From positions 1-6,148 of the forward strand of contig JAITCX010000101.1 in assembly GCA_031282945.1 (NCBI GenBank): a DNA stretch of 6,148 nucleotides. Reading direction: 5' to 3'. A program made the position numbers and the translations under genes. Below, piece by piece: positions 1-5,271 of this stretch (the first letter of the stretch is position 1; every line of letters begins with the position of its first letter). Origin of the DNA: Elusimicrobiota bacterium (GTDB taxonomy: Bacteria; Elusimicrobiota; Endomicrobiia; Endomicrobiales; Endomicrobiaceae). The notes below the pieces were generated by a model. The model had not been told where the DNA came from. It ran no database searches and worked only from the letters and a program-made list of their open reading frames with translations.

Positions 1-819
1 GGGAAAACCGCTATTTATAATCCTTATTCAACATTAAATTTATTTGCCGATTTAGAATTTTCAAACTATTGGCTGCAAAGCGGAACGCCCGGCTTTTTGG
101 CTTCGCTTATTAGGCAGAAAAAATATAGCGAACTTATTTATAGGCAGGAGAGAGCGTTTAGTCAAAGCGAATTATTGGGTTTCAATATGGAAAAGCTTGG
201 CGTGCCGACGCTGCTTTTTCAATCGGGTTATTTAACCATTAAAGAAATAGAGATGGGAGATGAAAAGAAATATACATTGAGCTGGCCTAATGCCGAGGTG
301 AGAAAAAGTTTTTTTGATTCGCTTTTAAATTTAAACCTTACAGAAAATATAAATGAAATTGAGGATGAAATAAAAGAACTGAGCAAACAAATTGAGGAAA
401 GCATTATAAAACTTGACGCCTCTTTATTTTCTAACGCGATCAGTAAAGTTCTCACAAAAATTCCATTTAATTTATTTAAAGATAGCGGCGCTAAAGAAGC
501 GATTTATCATTCCAGTTTACTCTTGGCATTGTGGGCTTGCGGATTTGACGCTTGGGGCGAGGATAATACTAATATTGGAATTATAGATGTCACTTGGAAA
601 TTCGATGATTTTTTATATGTTGTTATGGAAGTTAAACAGACAAATAAAGTTGAAAAATTAGATCAAGTATTGAAGCTGGCAAAAAAGCAAATTGAGGATA
701 GGAAGTATTATGAAAAATATCTCACCAAAAAAACAAAAGTCATTTCAATGCCAATCGTTTTTGCGAAAGCTCCTAAGAAAATGGTGGTGAAGTGCGGGAT
801 GATGAAAATTGAGAAATGA
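1..819 (+). CDS. AAA-ATPase-like / PD-(D/E)XK nuclease-fold protein, 3' part (5' end outside window)
   Basis: The frame is open from base 1, so the gene begins upstream; the TTG at 97 is not a credible start because family-like sequence precedes it. The 272 visible residues begin GKTAIYNPYSTLNLF followed by FSNYW and SGTPGFL, which I recognise as the end of the AAA-ATPase-like domain found in the large family of ATPases fused to a PD-(D/E)XK fold (PF09820 plus PF08011 by memory). A charged, probably helical stretch lies at about residues 110-130. The C-terminal part (about 165-272) has the nuclease-fold core: a helix starting YHSSLLLALW, D196 in GIIDV, and E210-x-K212 in VVMEVK, then a helix with the QIEDRKYYEKY pattern. 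The Walker A and B motifs would lie upstream and cannot be checked. Members are often multicopy and their function is poorly known; a nucleic-acid or defence role is inference. The family call is firm, the biological role is not. Confidence 0.85.
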   Translation, partial: GKTAIYNPYSTLNLFADLEFSNYWLQSGTPGFLASLIRQKKYSELIYRQERAFSQSELLGFNMEKLGVPTLLFQSGYLTIKEIEMGDEKKYTLSWPNAEVRKSFFDSLLNLNLTENINEIEDEIKELSKQIEESIIKLDASLFSNAISKVLTKIPFNLFKDSGAKEAIYHSSLLLALWACGFDAWGEDNTNIGIIDVTWKFDDFLYVVMEVKQTNKVEKLDQVLKLAKKQIEDRKYYEKYLTKKTKVISMPIVFAKAPKKMVVKCGMMKIEK

Positions 820-846
820 TAATATTTTTTAATTAAGGAGTTTTTG

Positions 847-981
847 ATGATAAAACTACAGACTAACAGTCAAACTTTCAAAACATTGAGGGACGGAAAT
901 TTTTTATATATTGGAAAAAGTTTAAAGAAAAATAATTTCTGTTCTCTTTTTTATAAAAGAGAAAGGAGAATAGTTTTATGA
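847..981 (+). pseudogene. Truncated N-terminal remnant of a second AAA-ATPase-like gene (44 codons)
   Basis: ATG at 847 is preceded by AAGGAG at 835-840 with 6-nt spacing, and 44 codons run to TGA at 979-981. Residues 4-22 (LQTNSQTFKTLRDGNFLYI) resemble the conserved start of AAA-ATPase-like proteins, which typically read like 'F..LR..n.lYvDKT'. Where DKT and then the Walker A region are expected, the sequence reads GKSLKKNNF and leaves the family pattern. GKSL could be the join to the Walker A 'RRFGKSL', which would mean an internal deletion; this is speculative. The stop overlaps the nuclease start as ATGA, so if translated it would couple ribosomes into the nuclease gene. The start and ribosome binding site are intact, so it may still be expressed as a short peptide. 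The alternative is an unrelated leader peptide with chance similarity. Confidence 0.6.
942..963 (+). promoter_or_regulatory. Hairpin touching the thermonuclease ribosome binding site
   Basis: A perfect 9-bp stem, TTCTCTTTT (942-950) with AAAAGAGAA (955-963), encloses a TTAT loop. Its 3' arm runs into the A-rich start of the Shine-Dalgarno AAAGGAG (962-968) used by the ATG at 978. It lies inside the last codons of the remnant ORF. It is AT-rich and only moderately stable, and no T-run follows, so it is not a terminator. It may make nuclease translation depend on ribosomes crossing the remnant ORF, but that is inference. Confidence 0.4.
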
Positions 982-1520
982 AAAAAAAGTTAATGCTAAT
1001 TCTTGTAACATTTTTATTTTGCGCGGCAACCGTATTTGCGCAAAGATATCAAGCTATTTACGTTAGCGTGATAGACGGCGACACCATAAAAGTTTTTTTT
1101 GAAGGTTCCACGCAAACTGTCAGGCTTTTAAATGTTGACACTCCCGAGAGCAAAAATAACGCTAAAGCTCGGAGAGATGCTAAAAAATCCAAAGAAGATG
1201 TGAAACAAATTGTTATAGAAGGCAAAAAAGCTAGGGACTATACCGCCCAACTTTTAAACGGCCGCACTTACATAGAACTTGAATTTGACATAGAAAAACA
1301 TGATCGCTACAAAAGACTTTTGGCTTATGTTTGGCTTGACAAAGATACCATGTTAAACCAAAAACTATTGCAAGAAAATTTTGCCGTCCCAATGGTCTAT
1401 GCCCCAAACACAAAGTATTCTAATATTTTTGGTCCCGCAACTTATAATGTAAAAAAGTCTACCAGTTCTAAAAAAATTACCAGAAAGCAAAAAGCAATAG
1501 AATTGAAAAAAGCAAGCTAA
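978..1520 (+). CDS. Secreted staphylococcal-type thermonuclease (SNase fold)
   Basis: This 180-residue protein hydrolyses DNA and RNA with calcium in the characterised family. Residues 1-21 form a Sec signal peptide (MKKK, hydrophobic core, VFA then Q), so it is exported. The SNase core is complete: VIDGDT (31-36; D33 and D35), VRLLNVDTPES (48-58), and RYKRLLAYVWL (110-120). By alignment in my head to Staphylococcus nuclease, D35, R49, D54, E57 and R113 match D21, R35, D40, E43 and R87, so it should be active. LNQKLLQENFA and VYAPNTKYSNIF match the following family helix and loop. The usual last helix ending near 'IW' is absent; a lysine/serine-rich tail (about 158-180) replaces it. AAAGGAG at 962-968 lies 9 nt before the ATG. 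It overlaps the upstream remnant by ATGA. Likely roles are nucleic-acid scavenging or degradation of extracellular DNA. Confidence 0.93.
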   Translation: MKKKLMLILVTFLFCAATVFAQRYQAIYVSVIDGDTIKVFFEGSTQTVRLLNVDTPESKNNAKARRDAKKSKEDVKQIVIEGKKARDYTAQLLNGRTYIELEFDIEKHDRYKRLLAYVWLDKDTMLNQKLLQENFAVPMVYAPNTKYSNIFGPATYNVKKSTSSKKITRKQKAIELKKAS

Positions 1521-1542
1521 TCCTAAAATAAAATTCTATAAA

Positions 1543-1590
1543 AAAAGCAAACAGCCCTCTTATAACATTGAGCTGTTTGCTTTTATTTTT
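1543..1590. terminator. Bidirectional intrinsic terminator between converging genes
   Basis: A 13-bp perfect stem pairs 1543-1555 (AAAAGCAAACAGC) with 1572-1584 (GCTGTTTGCTTTT) around a 16-nt loop. T-rich tracts follow in both directions: TTTTATTTTT on plus, and TTTTTT after the stem on minus. It lies 22 bases after the thermonuclease stop and 18 bases beyond the ATPase stop on the other strand, so it can serve both. Confidence 0.85.
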
Positions 1591-1608
1591 ATCTCATATT
1601 GTCCAACT

Positions 1609-2391
1609 TTATATTACATATTCAGGCAATTCCTCGTCTGATATTACTAAATGCAGCTTCTTTAAAATCTTTTTTCTAAGCGCAATGAAATCATCATTGT
1701 TTCGGTTTCGCTGTCCTAAAATTTCCACCTTTACCACATCCACAATTTGACCCGGCCGCGGCGTCATTATCACAATGCGGTTGCTCAAATAAATTGCCTC
1801 ATCCACATCATGCGTAACCATAGCCATTGTAGTTCCTGTTTGACGCCAAATTTTCAATAAAAGGTTTTGCAATTCTATACGTTTAAATGCATCCAAAGCT
1901 CCGAGCGGCTCGTCTAAAAGCAAAACCTCAGGCTCATTTATCAAAGCCCTAATTATCGCAACGCGCTGCGCCATACCGCCTGAAATTTCATGCGGATAAG
2001 AATTTTCAAAACCGTCAAGTCCTATCATGTCTATATAATTTTTTATGGAATGTTTTTTCTCTTGATAGACTTTTCTAGCTTTTAATCCAATGGCAACATT
2101 TTCATAAACTGTATCCCATGGAAAAAGAGTCGGCTGTTGAAAAATATAACCGCGTTTAAAACTCGGCTCGGTAATTTGCACGCCGTTTATTTTTAAGATG
2201 CCGCTTTGGGGTTTATCCAAGCCCGCCAAAAGTCTTAAGAGCGTCGTTTTTCCGCAACCAGAGGGTCCAACAAAAGTTATAAATTCGCCCCGCGCTATGC
2301 TTAAATTTATATCTTTTAAAGCATAAGTTGAGCCGCCGAAAGCATCTCTGTAAATTCTATTTACATCCTTAATTTCTATAAATTCACTCAT
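1609..2391 (-). CDS. ABC importer ATP-binding protein (nitrate/sulfonate/taurine-type)
   Basis: A 260-residue cytoplasmic ATPase that powers the importer encoded just upstream. Motifs are complete: Walker A GPSGCGKT (42-49), Q-loop Q85 in IFQQPTLFPW, signature ISGGMAQR (136-143), Walker B LLLDEP (157-162), D-loop GALD (164-167) and H-loop H194. The ISGG-M signature and the LFPW after the Q-loop are typical of the TauB/SsuB/NrtD group. The chosen start is ATG at 2391-2389, giving MSEFIEIKDV and the family's normal length; an in-frame ORF reaches back to 2514 but that extension lies inside the permease gene and lacks family character. AGAGG precedes the start by about 9 nt. The start overlaps the permease stop as ATGA (2388-2391), which points to translational coupling. 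The last gene of the operon, it ends just before the bidirectional terminator. Confidence 0.95.
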   Translation of the reverse strand: MSEFIEIKDVNRIYRDAFGGSTYALKDINLSIARGEFITFVGPSGCGKTTLLRLLAGLDKPQSGILKINGVQITEPSFKRGYIFQQPTLFPWDTVYENVAIGLKARKVYQEKKHSIKNYIDMIGLDGFENSYPHEISGGMAQRVAIIRALINEPEVLLLDEPLGALDAFKRIELQNLLLKIWRQTGTTMAMVTHDVDEAIYLSNRIVIMTPRPGQIVDVVKVEILGQRNRNNDDFIALRKKILKKLHLVISDEELPEYVI

Positions 2392-3416
2392 TTTAAAATA
2401 CCTCTTTGCCATCTCAAAAAGTAATTTCTTATCGCCCCAACCACTGCAAGAATTAAGGCAAATTCTATAGCTATAATTATTATCGCCGCATAAACTTTTG
2501 AATAAACTCCCCACCCTTTAGCCCAATTTATATAAAATCCAAGACCCGCTTCCGCCCCAACCATTTCTGAAACGATAAGCGTTGTAAAGGAAAAAGCCGC
2601 CGCCAAAGTTATGCCCGTAAACATTGCAGGCACGGCATTTGGAATTGCAATGCGGAACAATAAAAATTTTTCATTTGCGCCGAGAGTTTTGGCAACTTCA
2701 AAATAACTTTTGGGCGTTGAAATTATACCCCCCGCCATCATGGACGAAACGGGAAACCACGAGGATATCACAATTAAAAATACTCCCGTCGTAAAACTTG
2801 TGGGAAAAATCACCAAAGCTATCGGCAGCCATGCCACAGCGGGAATTATTCCGCTTATTCTTATAATAGGAGCAAGCCAATAATCCCATTGCCGCCACCA
2901 ACCGATAAGCACGCCGGTCACAAGCCCAAGCGCCGCGCCCACAATTGAGCCAACAAAAAACAGCCGCAAAGAAAAGAGCATGCTCTTTAGGAGCAAAGCC
3001 CTATCGTCAATTGTCACTCTTATGATTTCGCTAATGCTTGGAAAAAACGGCAAAGGCAAAATCTCAAACTTATCCGTCAGGAGATCCCATGCCGCTAAAG
3101 CAAGTCCCAGAGCAAAAATAAATTGCGCTTTATGATACAACTTTTTGCGCAGCTGCAAACGTTTTAATGCAATGAGATAAACCCCCACAAACAAAACGAT
3201 AAATGCCGCCAGCAAAACTCTATAGCCGTGAGGGTCCAAAACTTCTTGCGAGGGAATAATTATATTTAACAAAAGCGCCAGTCCATATGCCGCCGCCGCC
3301 AACCACACCCAAACTTCAGACTTAGGTTTCCAATAGTGGGAGTCCTCAGCCACTTGCGGTTTATCAAACCATTTTCTTTTTTTCTTAATTACATTTCCTT
3401 GTGCTGATATATCCAA
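2388..3416 (-). CDS. ABC importer permease with extra N-terminal membrane region
   Basis: A 342-residue inner-membrane protein, longer than the roughly 250-280 usual for TauC/SsuC-type permeases. The core (about 95-340) is the binding-protein-dependent transport fold: membrane segments near 97-113, 147-172, 185-203, 208-232, 266-288 and 308-328, and the EAA-loop that docks the ATPase at about 240-262 (E-VAKTLGANEKFLLFRIAIPNA). The extra part is a basic head (KKKRK at 11-15) and two added hydrophobic segments near 36-54 and 66-85. The start is a TTG at 3416-3414: AAGGAG (3428-3423) sits 6 nt upstream and there is no in-frame ATG until M146, far into the core. It follows the binding-protein gene after an 85-nt gap containing a hairpin. 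A single permease gene implies a homodimer, which is usual for this group. Confidence 0.93.
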   Translation of the reverse strand: MDISAQGNVIKKKRKWFDKPQVAEDSHYWKPKSEVWVWLAAAAYGLALLLNIIIPSQEVLDPHGYRVLLAAFIVLFVGVYLIALKRLQLRKKLYHKAQFIFALGLALAAWDLLTDKFEILPLPFFPSISEIIRVTIDDRALLLKSMLFSLRLFFVGSIVGAALGLVTGVLIGWWRQWDYWLAPIIRISGIIPAVAWLPIALVIFPTSFTTGVFLIVISSWFPVSSMMAGGIISTPKSYFEVAKTLGANEKFLLFRIAIPNAVPAMFTGITLAAAFSFTTLIVSEMVGAEAGLGFYINWAKGWGVYSKVYAAIIIIAIEFALILAVVGAIRNYFLRWQRGILK

Positions 3417-3437
3417 AATATGCTCCTTATAAAAATA

Positions 3438-3469
3438 TTGCCCCTCTCTAAAAAGTTAGAAAGGGGCAA
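3438..3469 (-). promoter_or_regulatory. Intercistronic hairpin between binding protein and permease
   Basis: Arms 3438-3451 and 3456-3469 form a 14-bp stem with a 4-nt loop. On plus there is one C-A mismatch (3446/3461); on minus this becomes a G-U pair, so the stem is uninterrupted only in the operon's own transcript. ATATTTTTAT follows in the minus direction, an imperfect U-tract. It begins about 33 nt after the binding-protein stop. Such hairpins commonly cause partial termination or protect the upstream message from 3' decay, giving more binding protein than membrane parts; that role is inferred here. Confidence 0.75.
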
Positions 3470-3501
3470 ATTATAAACGCAGATTTACTTGAGCGTTTTA
3501 T

Positions 3502-4572
3502 TTATTTTTTCTTTGCATTAAATGCGCTTTCAACAGCAAAAATATCTACATAAATGCCGTCTATAAATTTTGCCGCATCTAAAGTTGTAGGCAAATACCC
3601 CGTTTTTATCATCTCTTTTGCAAAAAATATTGCATCATTTTTTGCCTGTTGAGTTTTTTCTTGCGATTGAGCGTTATGCGACCCATGCAAATTATTGTAG
3701 TGATAGCTCTTCAACAAAGTAGCCACCAATTTTACATTGTCAGTTGGTACATATTTTTTGCTTACCAAAATTTGCGCCGCCTCGTCGGGATGCTCGCCGA
3801 TCCATTTTGTAGCTTTATCATAAGCTCTCAAAATTGCCGCAACTTTATCTGGATTATTTTTCACAACTTTCCCAGAAGCAAAAAGGAAGCAGCAATATTT
3901 TCCGGCAAATGGCGCGTCTTTACCAATATCAATGAGCGTTCTATATTTTCCGCTTTGTTCCGCTTCAGTTGCGCGCGGGTCCCAAGCGGCGATGATGTCC
4001 ACCTCGCCTTTTTCGGCGGCGGTCATGATCTGATCAGATGGATACGGCTTCCAAACCACTGCATTGGTGTCCTGAGGATTTATCCCCTGCTCGCCCAACA
4101 CAACGCTTGCCACAGACATCGGCGTGCCGCCAATTTCATCAACAGCGATTCTAAGCTTTCTGCCTTTTAGATCTTTTAGCGATTTAATCGGCGAGCTTTT
4201 CAACACCAAAAGTTTTATGCAGCCCTCGTGCAAACCGCTTATAAGTTTTACATCTATACCATTATATATCGCTGGGAAAAACTGAAAATCCCCATTCACA
4301 ACGGCGAGCTTTCCGGTTGCAAGGGCGGTTCTCTGCGCCTCAAAAGAAACTCCACTAACCAAAGTGACCTTCACGCCTTCCTCGTCAAAAAAACCTTTTT
4401 CATAAGCTATCATTGCAGGCGATCCGCAAGTTGAGCCGCTATATGAAAGATCCGTCTCTCCGTGGGGATATTTATTTTTATCCAAAGCTCCAAAAGCTGT
4501 CTGCGGCAAAACCACAGCGGCCGCCAGAGCGATGATCAAACATTTACTAATACATTGTTTAAGAAAATTCAT
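3502..4572 (-). CDS. ABC importer periplasmic substrate-binding protein (NMT1/SsuA/TauA-like)
   Basis: A 356-residue solute receptor, first gene of the importer operon. Residues 1 to about 28 are a Sec signal peptide with an LIIALAAAVVL core and cleavage near AFG-A; no lipobox cysteine follows, so it should be free in the periplasm rather than lipid-anchored. The mature part starts with the family's first lobe: STCGSPAMIAYEKGFFDEEGV (48-67), then ATGKLAVVNGD (85-95), the hinge region SLKDLKGRKLRIAVDEIGGTP (131-151), and GEVDIIAAWDP (189-199). These match the NMT1/THI5-like and SsuA/TauA families, covering sulfonates, taurine, nitrate-like and thiamine-precursor ligands. I cannot assign the ligand. 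Two cysteines (C227, C228) sit side by side in the second lobe and C49 is in the likely ligand area. Start ATG at 4572 has AAGGAG (4586-4581) 8 nt upstream. A long structured leader precedes it. Confidence 0.92.
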   Translation of the reverse strand: MNFLKQCISKCLIIALAAAVVLPQTAFGALDKNKYPHGETDLSYSGSTCGSPAMIAYEKGFFDEEGVKVTLVSGVSFEAQRTALATGKLAVVNGDFQFFPAIYNGIDVKLISGLHEGCIKLLVLKSSPIKSLKDLKGRKLRIAVDEIGGTPMSVASVVLGEQGINPQDTNAVVWKPYPSDQIMTAAEKGEVDIIAAWDPRATEAEQSGKYRTLIDIGKDAPFAGKYCCFLFASGKVVKNNPDKVAAILRAYDKATKWIGEHPDEAAQILVSKKYVPTDNVKLVATLLKSYHYNNLHGSHNAQSQEKTQQAKNDAIFFAKEMIKTGYLPTTLDAAKFIDGIYVDIFAVESAFNAKKK

Positions 4573-4636
4573 TTTCTACACTCCTTTAAAATATAAACTG
4601 CCAAACACATCTCAAAACTTTTGTAAAACTAGGCTT

Positions 4637-4670
4637 TTAACATCGCTTTGTTTTCAACTTTTCCTCCTTA
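4637..4670 (-). promoter_or_regulatory. Orphan perfect Shine-Dalgarno with possible six-codon leader ORF
   Basis: On minus, TAAGGAGG (4670-4663) is a full anti-16S match and is followed after 5 nt by TTG, then AAA ACA AAG CGA TGT and TAA (4639-4637). No real gene starts here, and the binding-protein start is another 60-odd bases on with its own AAGGAG. It could be a leader peptide gene, a ribosome standby site, or the remains of an older start region. The strength of the site is seen; translation is not shown. Confidence 0.35.
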
Positions 4671-4690
4671 CTGCCATTTTTTTACAAATA

Positions 4691-4717
4691 GCGGGAGCAA
4701 AAACCTTCTACCCCCGC
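4691..4717 (-). promoter_or_regulatory. GC-rich hairpin in the importer leader
   Basis: GCGGG (minus, 4717-4713) pairs with CCCGC (4695-4691). A 1x1 internal loop separates it from three more pairs, GUA with UGC, closing a 9-nt loop. The middle inner pair is G-U on minus but C-A on plus, so the fold favours the binding-protein transcript. No U-run follows, so it is not an obvious terminator. It lies between the near repeat copy and the orphan Shine-Dalgarno. Confidence 0.5.
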
Positions 4718-4738
4718 CGCCAATGTCCAAAAATGAAA

Positions 4739-4796
4739 GGGGAACAGCAAAATGCAATTTTCAACATTACATTCCCCGCTCATTAGGACTTTTGAA
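4739..4796. repeat. Direct repeat copy A, hairpin-forming element
   Basis: This copy shares GAACAGCAAAAT (4742-4753), TTCCCC (4772-4777) and the 18-mer CTCATTAGGACTTTTGAA (4779-4796) with the copy at 4894-4950, with a variable middle and a one-base length difference. GGGGAA (4739-4744) pairs with TTCCCC. Reading minus, the fold extends outward: AAUGAG with UUCAUU (4737-4732) and GUCC with GGAC (4728-4725), giving a long interrupted stem over about 4725-4789. I do not recognise it as a known riboswitch class. Confidence 0.8.
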
Positions 4797-4815
4797 ACTT
4801 AGAAATCATATTGAC

Positions 4816-4839
4816 AAAGTATGTATTAAAGTATGTATT
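4816..4839. repeat. 12-bp exact tandem repeat
   Basis: AAAGTATGTATT occurs twice in direct succession (4816-4827 and 4828-4839), with partial continuation as AAATT. It sits between the two larger repeat copies. TTGACA at 4811-4816 abuts it and could be a plus-strand -35, with TGTATT (4834-4839) 17 nt away as a weak -10. A binding site for a dimeric regulator is the other simple reading. Neither is proven. Confidence 0.6.
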
Positions 4840-4852
4840 AAATTTATTTACA

Positions 4853-4880
4853 TTTAGGCGGGCGATCAATCCCGCCTAAA
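4853..4880. promoter_or_regulatory. Perfect GC-rich inverted repeat
   Basis: TTTAGGCGGG (4853-4862) and CCCGCCTAAA (4871-4880) form a perfect 10-bp stem with an 8-nt loop. The downstream sequence on plus (CGCTAAAAGG) is not U-rich; on minus it is UGUAAAUAAAUUU, only partly U-rich, so it is at best a weak terminator of a minus-strand leader. It stands between repeat copy B and the 12-bp tandem repeat. An operator is the alternative. Confidence 0.65.
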
Positions 4881-4893
4881 CGCTAAAAGGAGA

Positions 4894-4950
4894 GGAGAAC
4901 AGCAAAATATATCTGCAACTTTATATTCCCCACTCATTAGGACTTTTGAA
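4894..4950. repeat. Direct repeat copy B, hairpin-forming element
   Basis: This is the second copy of the element at 4739-4796, with GAACAGCAAAAT at 4897-4908 and CTCATTAGGACTTTTGAA at 4933-4950. GGAGAA (4894-4899) pairs with TTCCCC (4926-4931): an A-C mismatch on plus becomes G-U on minus. Reading minus, GAG (4935-4933) can pair with CUC (4892-4890) and CUAA (4940-4937) with UUAG (4886-4883), a lower stem like copy A's but built from a different 3' partner. It would be the first element in the inferred importer leader. Confidence 0.8.
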
Positions 4951-4991
4951 TTTCAAAAATATACTACTCAACTATGTTTTACTTGATTTAG

Positions 4992-5020
4992 ATTTAACAA
5001 AATTTTTTTATGCTTGTCAA
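4992..5020 (-). promoter_or_regulatory. Candidate promoter for the ABC importer operon
   Basis: Reading minus, TTGACA (5020-5015) is a perfect -35 box and TTAAAT (4997-4992) follows after exactly 17 nt as a 4-of-6 -10 box. Transcription would begin near 4985 and run about 410 nt before the binding-protein ATG, through both repeat copies and the hairpins between. The weak -10 in AT-rich DNA keeps confidence moderate. Confidence 0.45.
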
Positions 5021-5088
5021 TAGGTAATCATATTTGTTTAGTATGTTTTATTATGAGGTTATGGGGAGGCTTTTAAAAGGCAAGACAC

Positions 5089-5108
5089 GCTTCTTTTGAA
5101 AAAGAAGC
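5089..5108. promoter_or_regulatory. Short perfect hairpin in gene-free DNA
   Basis: GCTTCTTT (5089-5096) and AAAGAAGC (5101-5108) form a perfect 8-bp stem with a TGAA loop. A smaller stem, TTTTTC with GAAAAA (5130-5135 and 5142-5147), follows. No clear T-run trails either strand, so a terminator is not well supported. The surrounding 5021-5170 has no gene that I can see; the ATG at 5061 opens only 12 codons. Confidence 0.4.
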
Positions 5109-5170
5109 AAAACTTTAACGGCAAAGGCATTTTTCGGTTGGGAAAAAATATTCTTTGGAAAAATTAATGA

Positions 5171-5271
5171 TCTCAAATTATTTATTTTTTAGAGGAAAAA
5201 AGTGGGATTTAAATGATAAAATATAAAAGACAAAACTCATTTAAAGGTGATTACGTTTTTATAATTTGAGA
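5171..5271. repeat. Widely spaced perfect 11-bp inverted repeat
   Basis: TCTCAAATTAT (5171-5181) is the exact reverse complement of ATAATTTGAGA (5261-5271), with 79 nt between. The right arm contains the TGA that interrupts the coding-like frame at 5213-5380. It could be the ends of a very small element, a long-range RNA stem, or chance in AT-rich DNA. No flanking target duplication is apparent: TAATGA precedes the left arm and AATGGG follows the right. Confidence 0.35.

Noticed and set aside
97..99. TTG at 97 as the start of the first gene
   Set aside because: The frame is open to base 1 and already encodes the family motif YNPYSTLNLF before it; the gene is cut by the window edge.
2392..2514. 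Longer ATPase ORF starting at 2514 on minus
   Set aside because: The extra 41 residues lie inside the permease gene and do not resemble ABC ATPases. The ATG at 2391 gives normal length, a suitable AGAGG and the ATGA overlap.
3649..4170. 173-codon plus-strand ORF within the binding-protein gene
   Set aside because: It is antisense to a clear family member and its translation looks like the reverse frame of that gene.
4532..4857. Plus-strand ORFs of 84 and 69 codons over the binding-protein 5' end and leader
   Set aside because: They overlap each other, the binding-protein gene and the repeat element, have poor ribosome binding sites and encode cysteine/proline/phenylalanine-rich text typical of shadow frames.
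4739..4950. CRISPR array or integron attC sites
   Set aside because: There are only two imperfect copies with a one-base length difference and a 97-nt gap, and no attC-type RYYYAAC/GTTRRRY ends or cas/integrase genes.
4573..4985. TPP riboswitch upstream of the NMT1-like binding protein
   Set aside because: The conserved CUGAGA and ACCUGAUCUGG-like blocks are not present on minus.
5061..5099. Small ORF at ATG 5061 after GGTT
   Set aside because: It has only 12 codons, no proper Shine-Dalgarno, and ends within the hairpin at 5089-5108.
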